Shown one piece after another: positions 12,420-25,401 of a DNA stretch of 64,000 bases. The position numbers were made by a program, and so were the translations under genes. The notes below the pieces were generated by a model. The model was not told the origin of the DNA. It worked only from the letters and a program-made list of their open reading frames with translations, and did not search any database. Position 1 is the first letter of the stretch. Every line of letters begins with the position of its first letter. The stretch covers positions 1 through 64,000 of the forward strand of contig JADNRX010000167.1 in assembly GCA_015501595.1 (NCBI GenBank), written 5' to 3'. The DNA comes from Hymenopellis radicata. Taxonomy: Eukaryota > Basidiomycota > Agaricomycetes > Agaricales > Physalacriaceae.

Positions 12420-12535
12420 AAAATTCCCGATGGAAGACACGAAAATACTCCTGTAATATACAGATTCAGAAAAAGTCGTCCACTATCATGAGATCTCTAC
12501 CTTCAACATGTTGTTAAGTTTTCGAAACGCACAAG

Positions 12536-14082
12536 TCACCTGGAAACTGCGAAAACCACCCTATTGCCTGTGTCACTTTTAGTCAAATTTGACGTGACCC
12601 GTATAACAAGGTCCATCCCATCGTCAACTAGGGCATTGAAGATTAACCTTTCCGCTTCATCGAAGATAGGATGGACGGCCAGGCTCTGAGCTTCTCGAAA
12701 TACGGATTTTTGCATCAAATGCCGCGCCTTTACAGAAAAGTGGCATGTCTTAAGCCTTGCCAGGCCATTCGTATCGTCCCCTTTCCAGCGCGCCTTGACC
12801 GTGGATGCAAAACTGCCAACCGGCCCAAAATAATATAGGCTGGAAGGATCATGGTGATTCCCCACTCGAATGATGAGAGACGAAAGGAGGGGGAGGAAAG
12901 GGACAGTTTTCGTCGGTATGACCTCGAGGGATTTCACAATCGTCACTATTTGTTCCCGGTCGCCGAAATTCGTTTCATCGTCATGGTCCCATACGGTTAC
13001 TTCTAGGCCGAGGAAGGCGAGACTATGTGTCTGGGAAAGGATGGAATGGAGGGTACAGTCCGGTGAGGCAGCAAGTGGCACACTCGCAAGCGAGAGACGA
13101 GTGAGAGTGCTCACACAATTGGAACGAATGAGTAGTTGTTTAAATGAATGCAGGGCATCGTAGTGAGGCGTGTCAGGATTAGGACGAATGGAAGCCTCCT
13201 GTAGACGAGGAAGCGTGAGAGCATTGATTACGGGCACCGAAGGAGCATCGAGCTTGCGCATATTTGAGCAGGTGATCGGGGTGTACGCCAATTCATCCCC
13301 GCCGTCTTCGTAAGGCAGACAGAGGGTCTCAAGAGACGGACACAATCTAATGAAAAGCATGCATGAGGAAGCCGATTATGAAGTGGCGCGTAGAGCATAT
13401 TTAAACCCCCTCGCCGATCTAACAGATGTAATTCCTGCCACCGGTACGATTCTGCGAGAAGGATATCAAGGATGCGCTTTTGGATAGATGGATTAGAGCC
13501 GGGGCTCTGTATGCTGTCGCTCAGAGATATGTTTAGTAATCTCTGACGGGAACGCTGAAGAACTGCCTCCAAGCGGTACACGTCTCCTTCATGCTGCGCA
13601 GCTTCCGGAAAACAAATATTAATAGTCGACCAAGACGAATGAAGGGACAAAGCAATGTTTCGCCATCTCTGGCAGACGTGGCTGAGCCGCCATATGGGCC
13701 CAGACGCCTTAAGCGTGTTGTAAGAGGAGGCGCTAGAAAGCGTGTATAGGAATATTTCCGACCAAATTTCCAAGGGGAGAGCGCGATGCAAGGAAACAAG
13801 GTTGCTGTACCGCTTGTGGACGTTTATCAACCGCTCTCGCTCTTCCCACATCGATCTGATGACCTCATGAAGGGATGCGACTTTGGAATCAATGGAGAAT
13901 ATGTCGTAGGAGACAGTGGGTAGGATGGTGTGTCGGATGTGCGAGATCTCCTCGTCCGTCGCTGGGAAATTCGAGGTACGGAGCCGCTCGAGGAGAACAG
14001 AGCTCTGGTATTCCTCTTCGTGGTGGAGGCTCCGTCTGGTGAAAGCACCACAATTGGTGCATTGTGTCACAGTCCGGGGCAT
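12536..14082 (-). CDS. F-box/LRR-like protein, reading frame disrupted
   Basis: Member of the large agaricomycete F-box-like family, probable substrate adaptors of SCF ubiquitin ligases (family knowledge). The N-terminal half starts at ATG 14082 with a Cys-containing leader (QCTNCGAFTRR), a coiled-coil-like segment (KVASLHEVIRSMWEERERL) and the F-box ALPLEIWSEIFLYTL, then HVCQRWRNIALS. The C-terminal half (CPSLETLCLPY, TLPRLQEASIRPN, LTRLSLASVPL) reads as leucine-rich and ends at a TAA at 12536. The halves are in different frames: the switch lies near 13345-13370, just after MLYAPLHNRLP. A possible intron end (CATTAG) is there but no donor gives the right phase. It may be a pseudogene with a small deletion or a base error. 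The 3' end lies about 110 bp from the transposon. Confidence 0.75.
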
Positions 14083-15114
14083 GAACGCAGACTGATTTGA
14101 ACAGTAAAAGCGTGCCTACTGAAGAAATGGTAAGGACGCACTTTCCAAGACGTTAATACGCACCTAGATGACCTACTAGATATCAAAAAATCTCGCACTG
14201 GTAGATGACTTTGGTGGGCGCGTCGGAGAATGAGATGGTGGTTTGAAGGAAACCCTTTTATGGTAGTTGCCTATATGCTACAGTTCAATGTTCAACATCA
14301 CTGTGTACTCCTTCTGTATACAAAGTCATGCTTGTTTAATATGTCAAAAGTAGTGGGAACGAAAGCAAAGAAGATCGGGGTCCAACTGCCACCTCATCAG
14401 ACAATGCTCGAGCTCAAACTATCCCGGTGCCAGCTTACCGTACTTGAGGGCCTCCTGTTTTCTCCGGACGAAGGAGCTGCATTTCTAACTGCAAAATACA
14501 TCTGCGAGATGCTGAAATATGTCTATATGTAGTATGTAGTACATACTACCCCCCGCGTTAAATTGATTAATGGAAATGTTACCGGTCCCTCCTTCTCTCT
14601 CGTATGGATGCTCCTGCCTGAACTTGAAGTTCTACTGCCGTGTTTCGACGGTCTTCTGGTTCTGTCATTGTGGGCCAATCGGTGTTTAACAACATCAACA
14701 ACAACCAGCCATCACCAATTTCCAACTACCTCCGCACTTTTTGCTGTCCATTCCCTGCAACTACGGCTGAGAGTGATTGCGACCAACTGGTGACCAAGAC
14801 TTACAGCAAACGTCCCGATAACCTCAAGACCTGGACTGAGTGGAATGCAGCGACAACATAAACGCAAGGCCAGGGGGCCTGGACTTTCGCGACGACCGCG
14901 ACAGCGATGATGACCAGAGGACTACTACTACCACTCAGACAGCGCGACTGAGGCCAAGATAATGGCGACTCGACTTCAAGACCGAATCGGAATAAATGTT
15001 GGTCGCATTTTCCAAATCAGCCACACAGTTTTCGTCAATTCTGCCTTGCGCAGATCAATCTTGATTCAAGTCTGGTACTGTGCAGCGGTGTAGCACGAAT
15101 TCGAAGGCTCGAAA
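14083..15114. other. intergenic, no supported gene
   Basis: Plus-strand ORFs of 60-100 codons occur (for example 14230-14532 and 14640-14861) but show no recognisable family or intron structure. They may be remnants or chance. No tRNA or repeat was seen. Confidence 0.4.
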
Positions 15115-18100
15115 TTACAATCCGTTTATACTTCCTGCCACGCTTTCTACAGCCGTCTTCAGATTCAACGCCTCCCGACAAACCATGTCATTCTCGTCCT
15201 CGCTACACTCCGCAATAAAAGTTGCCGTTTCGGCCACGAATCCTGCATGCATTGTTAGCACAGAATGAACCCAACGTAATTCGAACACTCACCGAGAAGC
15301 TTCCCTCCATGTGCGTGCCAAATAGCCTTGGAGCAGTGCAGCGCGAACAGTCGAGTCTGTACCTCTTCAGACCTCGTATGCATAAGAATGTCTAGGTTAA
15401 TGGATTTCAAGATAATGTCATCACTGGCGTTGTCCACCAGAGCCGACAGAGCATCTTGGAGTAACACTTTACTCTCGTCATCCTCGAGCGCGCATACAGG
15501 GACTTGGGCGACCAATGGCGAGTAGACCTGCTTGACTTTGTCGTCTTGCCAGAAAGCTATGGAAGAGGCGTGAGGACATGCAGTGGAGAACGGAATGATA
15601 CGCACCTCCGTCATCGTGTAGCATGCTCTTTGTAACTGTTCCAAGTATGCAGGTCCATAACGTCCAGTCTTTCTCATCTGTAGACTTCCAATATGCGATG
15701 AACTCTTGGAGAACAAACGACATGTAGGGTGTCATCAGAGCCTTGATACAAGTAGTAAAGACAACGTCACTTCGTAGATAATGCCTGTACGAACCTTGAA
15801 GTAGTCGAGCAGCGCCGAAAATACATGGCAGAACGTAATGCGACGTTCTATACCTTGAGTCTTGACATTAGAAAGTGGACGACGCCATCGTAATCCACCT
15901 ACCAGATCTCCCAACGAATGCCCAATCGTATAGACGTCTGAACAGCGGTCTGAACGTCGCCTCATTGAGATTTACTATCAACTCAGTGAAAGCTGATACA
16001 ATGGGGGCCTTGGAATCGAGCTTTCGAAAATCATGTCAGGTATCGACTCAAGGATGAACCAAGACGCTTACTGGTCCCTGGGGCTTGACAACATCGAACG
16101 CCTCCAAAAACATATTGAAAATGGAACGCAAGTTCTCTTGCACGACGCTCTTATTGGAAGTACGCAGCGACCTCTTGACGATATCGAAGAACATGTCGTA
16201 CGAATCCTGCGGCTACCGTTCAAGGTAAGTCGCACACCAAACATGCTGTCGTAAACAAGCCTACCGACGAGGGCGATGATTTCAGAAGAGAGGACCAGAT
16301 TTGAGGTAACGTCGGAATCAGTATCTTTTCCGGCGCACGCTTGGTGAGAGCCTTCACAAACCCAGCCAATGAATCGTCCTTCTTGCGTTGATTCATGTAA
16401 AGCAACACGACCTGTGAAATTTCTGACGCAGCCCAGAACGGGGATAGCGATGTCAGCAATCCGTGTAATACGCTCGTAGTGTCGTTCGAGAGGTCTTGAA
16501 GAAAGAACTTAGACACAGAAGATGACATTTCTGGGAGTATTTACCTTCCAGCCCTTCTTGAAGCAGAGCAACACATTGACAAACGATCTCCCGGAAGAAT
16601 GGCATAAGCCTAGGCCCCAGGCGCGATCTACCAAGCAATCAGAATCAAATGGATGGCATTTAAGAAGGAAAGCATACGCCAGCGGAGACAAAGCCGGAAC
16701 AGCGTAAAGCGCCATCTTCCGACCACGAATAGCAGATAACAACAGAGGAACAATATCACTAAGCGCGCTTTCCTCCCCAGCACACATGCCCGAACCAATA
16801 GTCTTCAGACTTCGGAAGCCAGAAATAGCCACCGCACTTCCTGGGTGAGCAGTAAGAAGCTCCTTGATACGCTGTATAATCTTGACCAGATTGTTCGTGG
16901 CTGTCTGGCGCACATGGTCGGACACCTGCGGAAGTCGTTCGGCAAGGAGGTCGAGAGCGCCTATCTGAACCTATGAACGTCATCAGTCACAGTTTGACAA
17001 AGGTCAACGAAGGAGCAGTACCATCTGTTCAGAAGAATGCAACATCCCCACCGTCGATTCGATGTAATCCAACGCTGACATGACTCTCAACGACCTGTCA
17101 AGCGACGACCGCGCAACCTTGTTGATATCGTCGACTCGAGCATCCGCTCCCTGGCCACTCTTGAAAGTCGCCATGATGACGAGCAGCGATACAAGAGACG
17201 AATCACTTCCTGCACCGCTGCTGCCTGATGATGCCTTTACAGCAAAGCCGACGAACGATAGAACCGCTTGAGCGCGACGTTTGAAAGCGGTCGTAACGGA
17301 CGTCGAGTGCTCCTCGTGCCTAGCATGAAGGATTAGCGAGACATAGGGATAAATTGCTAGTCCTTACAAATGATCGTCCATGAAGGTAGGCTCCAGATTT
17401 TCAGGATCCGTTACACGACGAGCCAAACGTTGACTCTCCAAAATCATCTCACTTAGAACCGAATTCTGGAGCGCGCCGTCATAGTGGTGTAGAACAGAAA
17501 TCGGCAACGCGAATGTGCTTTTCGCTTCCTCCGCGTTCTGTCGTACGACGCGATTTGCGGTCTTCTCGATGAGGAGTAAACAGACCGGCATCAAATAGTC
17601 TTCGGGTCCTAGGACGTTCACCAAGTGAACGAAGAAGCTAAATTGATGTGGTTAGGCACTGCGTGCACTGGGATTAAATGGACATACTTCGTGCGCCGAT
17701 GGCGAGGAATATGATTCGCAGCATCCGAGAACACCCGCAAAAACTCTCGCGAGCCCAAGAGCAGTTCCATCCGGGATGTATGCGAATGCTTGAGGGATTT
17801 CACCATCACAGGAACAATGTTGTCGATCGTCTATTGAATGGTGAGTGACATCTACGGATTAAGATTCGAGGTAGACAAACCTTCTGAACTACAGTGAAAC
17901 TGTACGTGTCATCGCGATGGAACACGTTGGATCCCATAAACGTGAACACAGGCATGATGTTATGGAGGACAGACTCCGGACTGAGGCGCGCCAAGGTTGC
18001 CATCAACAATAACGCCTGTTGGAACGTCTGCGGATTGTCGGCAGCTGTGCAGAAAATGAGTTCCAGGTACTACATTGCTTCAATGCTTCACTCACTACGT

Positions 18101-21100
18101 ATCAAATCCACCACAACTTCTAACCGAATTGCGCCTGGTGACAAGTTCGGTACCTCCTGCGATTCTATTAGCGACATTGACGAAAGCATTCAAGGACGTT
18201 CGTACAGTGACTTTGTCTGCAACATTCGCCACGGCAGTCATCAATGACTGTTCAATGAAAGCAACGTCGACGAAGTCTGACGTGGTCGATGACTGGATGA
18301 CATTGTTCAGAGTTTGAACAAGAGCGATGATAATATCCAAAGAGCCCGGAAGCGTAGCCGCAGCGAGAACTTCCGCAAGGACAGTCAATTGGGGAAGAGT
18401 GTCCTCCGAAGTCCTGGAGAAAACACCTGGTCAGCATGCGCTGACGAGTAACTGGAGACATAGACTGACTCGGATGTCATTCTGAGTCGTTTGCTCGCAG
18501 GAGGAGCGTCAACGGGATCTGGCTGGAGTGCTTTGAGAAGCTCTACAACCAGAGTGGGTTCGCGTAGGATGTTAGTAAGCAGTTTCGTCACTGTCAAATG
18601 CTGAGAACAATGAGAACCGGATTTCAGAGCTGAGGAGTTTCTACGCCAAACTTACCACATCCTGATCCTGCGTGCTTAGACCCAACAAAGAAGTACATAA
18701 ATCCAACTGGCGCTCCAAGAGAAGAGGCATGAAAAGGCCTTGCTCGAGTTGTTGGTTAATATGTTCTTGGCGGAATGGTGGCGCTGAAACCAAGAAATGA
18801 GTAACGAACAATATAAACGAAGCAAAATCTTACAAGATTTGAACAAATGCGTCAACAAGTTGCAGTACGTCGTCCACAAACCGTCAGTGTCATTGTTGAG
18901 GTCATTCACCACATTTACATTGAAAATGGAGGCTAAGAGACAAACATACTCGTCGAACCCTTGTCCGTAGAGTTCTTGCAGAGCAGTCGTCGACATGGAA
19001 AGCATAGTGGTAACTGACGATTTGAGACTAGCTGCTTTCCCTTCGTCGACAACGTTGCCGACAGTCTTGAGAAGCTGGAACTGTACACGGGAAGGAGCCG
19101 CATTGATATGCGAAGCGAGATAGCACATCACGTTGTGTTTATGGCTGGTTGAACTTGTTAGCCACAAGAACGCAGAAGTTGAATGCAACTTACTCAGCAA
19201 CCTTCCGCTTATCCGTCTTGGATGCCGAAAGGTAGTCCTGGTGGAATACGACAACGTAACCGGGATCGTGAATGAAATGCTCTCTGTGGGCCACAAGGGC
19301 AGTCAAATACTTTGTCAAGTCATCTTGAGACAGGTACAGTAGCTGAGCTAAAGGGAGAAAAGTGTCAGCTCTTGTAGAGTCGCGCCGGAGGCCAGCTAAC
19401 CTGCACTCGAGCCGTATATGGCATCAAACGCGTACACTCTCTCGTATTTGCGCTGTGTGCCTTCCGCCATAAGGGCTAGACATAGCAGCGCGTATTCTCT
19501 GTGTTTCAACTCCGAAGACTGCAAGGCAACCAAGAGAGAGGGTAGAACCGTCTGGAAGTCTACTGGCGTTTCACTGGCCTTGAACGCCTTCAATAACGCC
19601 ACACAGTGCCCAAGCGCGAGTTTCTCTTGAGCGTGGTCTACGGACGTCAGCCAAATGCCAACGAAGAATGCCAAAGCGTCGTCCTGGATGGTGGCGAACA
19701 AAACACTGAATGTGTTCATCATAATCGCTACACTGGAAGATGTCGCCGTTCGATAGATCGTTCTCATGAGAGATACATAGCGGAAATCGCGATCGTCAGA
19801 AATGTCCTATAAGCACGTTTGAGAGCGTGAATTGAGGTTTGTAAACCTTACTTACCGGCTCGGAGCGTTGGCTCAACCAGTTCACGACGACGCCTTCTGG
19901 GGGTGGAACCTCCGCGGCAATGGTCATGATAGAAACCTGCGCCCAGTAAAGAGTATTCTTGCTGTTAGGTTTGGCGGCAACAGTTCTCCCGAGCTTCGCA
20001 TCATCGATGTGCTGCATTGAAACCAGATTGAGTAGGATTTAAACCAGTTATGAACGGCGTGCTAACCTGGCGCAAATTCGTCGGCACTGACATTACCAGC
20101 GGAGTCCTCGGACTCTGCTAGCTGGTCCAGATCAAGCGCTTGAACAATCTTCAGGGCGGTGTTGACTTGATGTGAGCCTGTCAAGCGCCTAAGAAGGGCG
20201 CGCGCTATAATGCACGCGAGAAGACGGACGTGTCCATCTGGTATCGCGAAGCTTTTGGTAACCAGGGTCGTCCACATGGTGAGAGAAATCGTTTGACGAG
20301 AGGATGTTATCTGCGAGGGGTAGTGTGAGCGTGTGTTTTTGGGTACGAGTCGTGTGTACTAACCTGCCATTCGCGTCGCCATTTTCATATTGAAACGTCG
20401 CCATCTTCTCAATACTATCGGCTTTCGAGGCTATCCAAATCTCTGCACATCCGCTCAGCAACTCGTACGACCCCGGACCAGTCTTGGGGACACTCTTTTC
20501 GATAAGGTCCCCAGACCAACTCCACGCTATGTTGCCTGGGCTTCGAATAGAGCATGAGCGGAAACAGGATCTTGGCGAACACATCTTTCATCACTGTCGG
20601 TGCCTTTGGACAAAAGTGGGTCATCAAGAAAGTTAGATGAGCTTTCAAGACCGGCCGCTTAGGCTTAGAGTTGGACAAGAGTGTCGCTAACTCGCTGATG
20701 TACTTAGCGGAGTCGGCAGTAGAACTGGCACGACCACGGTTGGTGCCGCGTAGAGTACCTCAAGGACATCGGCATCGTGTCCTGGGTTCTAGCGATAAGC
20801 GCAGAGCGAACAGATTCCTAAAGCATGTTCAACACTTGCAGACTTCAAACAACAAGACAGACCTCTTCCGTCGAAGACAGAGTTTTATCCCGAAGCGTGC
20901 CAACGAGCCTCCCGGTGGCGATGAGGCGAACTTTGGCGTCGGCGCTGGTCGCAGCGATCACCATATCCGCATGATCCTTGTTGGTGTCCTCGCTGTACGA
21001 CTGATTCTAATGAAGAACTTTGAGTGACTGCCAGATGCCCAATAACCATTCCTTACCATGAACAATGATAGAACAAGTTGCTCCAAACTGCCCTTCAAAT

Positions 21101-22553
21101 CTTCATCTGTGGTAGACACGTTGTCTACGTGGAGAATGGCAGGATAGCGTTGATGTACATGTTGCAGCAGACGGCGAGCGACTACGACCTCACCGTCGGG
21201 CTTCACGGCCAACGTAGTAGGTGGCCCGTCAGGCGAATGAGGGTATCCTTCGGACTGGAAGCAGTCAAGATAGTTTCAAGAAAATCGACAGCGCACCATC
21301 CTCCAGACTATGACAATCATGATGAGACCTTGCGGTATGGAGGGAGAGACAATTACCTCTGGGTTAGACTGCCCAGCAGCGGATTTAAGAGTTTCTCAAT
21401 CCCGATCCACCCTACGGCAACCTTCAGCTCTTGATTCAAATTCCTACGCGACATGAGCGGTAAGTACCAAGGAGAAAAAAGCACACGTACGAAATTCGAA
21501 GGAGCGTGGTGATATGTTTCTTGGGAAGCTCCTGGAGTTCGTCTTGTGCTTCGACAACAGATACGACTGCATTGATAAACTGTTTGGCAGACACGCGTTT
21601 CGCGCTGTTGATCATAGCCGAAACGATCGTTTTCAATGCGTCTGCACTAAACTGGCACTTGTGCGAGAGGGCGGCAAGTAGGATATAGCTGCCTAGAACG
21701 GCGTCCTTGGGAGCATCTGACCTTTTGTGGAGGGGCTCCAGAAGCGCAGGCAGTATATGAGCCACCGTGCCGTCATCTAAATCCTTCTTATGGGCCAGAT
21801 AATCGTGGAGGGTTGCGGCGTTGAACGCTAAGAGTGTGCGATGTGAAGAGCCGGCTTTGAGAGCACTAGGAAGTAGGTTGGTAATGAATCGGGTGACCTC
21901 TGTATTTTTGAGCATCTCTTTTACGAGGGCAATGCGGGGCACGCTTTGAGCAGCTTTTTGGAATGGGATGAGAAAGTCCCACATGGTGTTCGGCCTACGA
22001 GGATTAGAAGAGCGAAAACGGGTCCTACAAATGACTTACTTGAGGTGAAGGATGGTGACCATCTTCGCGAAATGAGGAGATTCATGGTAAGGCAAGAACA
22101 AGGATAATAAAGATTCGACATTAAATTCGTTTATCCTAGAGGTCAATTAGCACTTGGATTGAATGGAGTACAACGACCGCACCTAAATCGCCTCACAAGC
22201 CATTCCAAAACTTTTCCGGTTGGCGCCTCCATCAAGTATGGTCCTAGGCGAGCCAGGAAGGACGCAATATTGCGATCCAAATCTTGGATGGCCTGTAGCG
22301 GCAATAACGTCCGATCGGTCTCCTTGGACGCGTCGGAGAACAGCGCCGCCTCAAATGCACCAATTTCTGGATCGACGGAAGCCAGCTGCAGGAGGCCATT
22401 GCTGCCCAAGGCGTGGATGGATTCCAAATCATGGAGGTCGGCGTCCCGGCCAGTGAATAGATATGATTCACTAGGCTTGCGACGAGAACGGTCGACGAGT
22501 AGGGAGCTGTTGAGTGATGCTCCCTGCGCTAGTTGCGCGACGAGGCTGGACAT
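15115..22553 (-). CDS. UTP10: U3 snoRNA-associated protein 10 (HEATR1)
   Basis: Nucleolar HEAT-repeat scaffold of the t-UTP part of the small-subunit processome, needed for pre-18S rRNA processing and linked to rRNA transcription (family knowledge). The N-terminus [14 protein letters not shown], then [20 protein letters not shown] and [20 protein letters not shown], is characteristic of UTP10. The rest is a series of helical repeats over more than 20 exons, giving about 2,000 residues. The last exon reads [20 protein letters not shown] and ends with TAA at 15115-15117, matching the family's acidic C-terminal repeat. Near 20509-20512 a GGGG run breaks the frame between HSVELVW and [12 protein letters not shown] further frame ambiguity exists around 21240-21320 (short intron or indel). 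The start at 22553 lies 137 bp from the eIF3e start on the other strand. Confidence 0.92.
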
Positions 22554-22690
22554 GGTCAAGCGGAAGGACTTAGGAAAAGTGCTGACAGACCGGTCCGATG
22601 TCCGAGATACCAATTTGAGGTCATTTCCCAGTTTACTGGTGGCTGTGTTCGAAAATTTGACTCTGCTCATCATCGCCGACGACGACGAGC

Positions 22691-24255
22691 ATGGCGGAAT
22701 ACGACCTATCCAACAAGATAATCGGGCACCTGGACCGCCATCTGGCCTTCCCCCTCCTCGCGCATCTCTCTGAATCCGACCTGTACCCCGCCCATGAGAT
22801 CCAAGTTGCACAGTATGAACTGGCAAAAGGCACGAATATGTTCGACTATGCGGTGTCTTTTTTCGAAAAGGTGTACCCGAATGAGCAGGTTCCGGCTGGT
22901 GCGGTATTTGGTCATTTTTGCAGCAGGCAAGCTAATGGGAATGCGTAGAATTTGATCAACGAAAAGAAAGCGCTGTGTCGACCCATCAGCGGCTGCAGAA
23001 TGAGGCGCAGGCAGTTTTAGATGTCATCGAAAATCCGGATGTGGCGCAAGCCCTGCGTCAGGACAAGAACCAAAATCTGCAGTATCTTAAAGACAATTAC
23101 AATGTACGTGTTACTTTTATTTTTCGTGTTTTTATATTGAATGTTTTGTTAGGTCACTCTAGAACACATCACTGCGCTTTACACATTCGGAAAATTCCAA
23201 TACTCATACGGAAATTATAGTGGTGCAGCAGATTATCTGTACCACTTCCGTGTCTTGTCTACGGACAACGATCTCAACATCTCAGCGCACTGGGGAAAGC
23301 TCGCCTCGGATATCCTAGTCGGGCGCTGGGACATCGCATTAGAGGAGCTCAACAGTCTTCGCGAACTCATCGACTCGCGATCGCCTGTCCCCTCCTCTCC
23401 CCTTCCGGATCCACCTCTGCCCCAGAACCCGCGCTAACGCAGCTGCACTCGCGAACATGGCTCGTCCACTGGTCTCTGTTCGTCTACTTCAACCACCCAC
23501 AGGGCCGCACTCTCCTCCTCGAGACATTCCTCTCCCCGATTTACCTCAACACCATCCAAACGGCGTGCCCGTGGATATTGCGCTACCTCACCGCAGCTGC
23601 TATTCTGTCAAGGAAAGCATCCGTCTCGGGTTCGTCTTCGCGCGTACGGCATGCTATTCGGGAGGTCGTCAAGATTATTCAGATGGAGGAGTATCAGTAC
23701 TCTGATCCTGTCACGAATTTCTTGAAGGAGCTCTATGTCGAGTTTGACTTTGAGAGCGCTCAGAAGGAGCTTGGCAAGGCGGAGGTTGTCGTTGGTGATG
23801 ACTTTTTCATTCAAAACTTCCGCGAGGAGTTTTTGGATAACGCTCGGTATCTCATCAGTGAGGCGTACTGCCGTATTCACCAAAAGATTGACATTGGGTG
23901 CGTATCTTACCCTCCACCTCTTTCTCGCCGTCTTATGTCCTGTAGTGACCTTTCCGACCGTCTGAATCTGTCCCGCGACGAAGGCGAGAAATACATCGTT
24001 AATCTCATCCGGGAGACACGTATGGGCGCAGACGCGAAAATAGATTTGGAAAAGGTAACCTATTCCTTATACTTTGTCCAAGCAAATCTCACTCCGCTTT
24101 AGAATGTCATCCACATTTCACGACCGGCGCTCCCCGTGTACCAGACGGTCATCGAAAAGACGAGAGGGCTGTCCCTGCGGACGCAGGCGTTGGGTACTGC
24201 GATGGCGGGACGGACAAATGCTCCGCCGCAACAGCAGGCCGTCGCTGCTCAGTGA
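22691..24255 (+). CDS. eukaryotic translation initiation factor 3 subunit E
   Basis: eIF3e/INT6, a PCI-domain subunit of the eIF3 complex in translation initiation. It begins MAEYDLSNKIIGHLDRHLAF, a hallmark N-terminus. Exons 22691-22898, 22949-23103, 23153-23897, 23946-24054 and 24103-24255 join in phase and give about 470 residues. The helical region continues through VTLEHITALYTFGKFQYSYG and TWLVHWSLFVYFNH. The PCI region follows (FFIQNFREEFLDNARYLISE, KIDIGDLSDRLNL), and the gene ends with PPQQQAVAAQ and TGA at 24253-24255. Within exon 3, at about 23388-23405, the frame slips by one base in a C/T-rich run between LRELIDSRS and SGSTSAPEPALTQLH. No intron fits, so one base is probably missing. 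Confidence 0.92.
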
Positions 24256-24537
24256 TACGTGTTTTGGCTGTACTTGTGTAGGGATAATGCGGTTGATTTC
24301 CTACATCAATGGACCACCACCACAGTAACCACCATTCAACATCAATGCTCACCGATGCTGTTGTTGAGGTGAGTGCTCTCGGGTTCTTGAACAGATTGTC
24401 CATGGTTGTGTCCGTGCTCTTGTCCGTGGTTTGTGTCCGTCGTTTGGTGTTCGTGTTCGTGCTCTTCGCGGCGCTGAGGGTGCTCATGACGCGTCAAGTC
24501 TCTCTCTTCCCGGGGTGCAGGTCCTCAGTGATCTCCC

Positions 24538-24968
<431 letters not shown>

Positions 24969-25401
24969 TAGACGTTGGTTGGGTCGGTTTATCGTCGGCC
25001 ACTCTGTGCTGTATGTTCATTCGATTCATTTGGATGTTTGTCAACGGTTCCAAGTAGAATATACTCAAGACAGGCGAAAATACATAAATTTGGACTATCA
25101 TTACCGAGAAACGAAGTTTATGACGCGGCTAGAGCAGAGGCGCCGACACTGGTCTTGCAGGCTCTTGCTACGTCTTTGCTCTGGTATTGACTGCCCATTC
25201 TGAGTGACGTTCTGGACAAAGTTGCAGACTGAACGGTTCGGCAATCGCTTACGGTTTAGCAATGCAGTCTGCGGGGGAACGACGTCACTCTGGAAAACCT
25301 AAGCCTGTCCCTCAGCGGTTCTTGTAGTAAATGAAACCCGATCTCTCACTTGAAAGGATATCAAAAAGCCACTCGAAATATCTACTCTAGATACGAAAGA
25401 T
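24969..25401. other. intergenic
   Basis: The region holds the 3' flank of the ThrRS gene (-) and sequence after the helicase fragment (+). No gene, repeat or RNA was seen. Confidence 0.5.

Noticed and set aside
14230..14861. Small plus-strand genes between the F-box gene and UTP10
   Set aside because: ORFs are short, have no family resemblance and no splice support.
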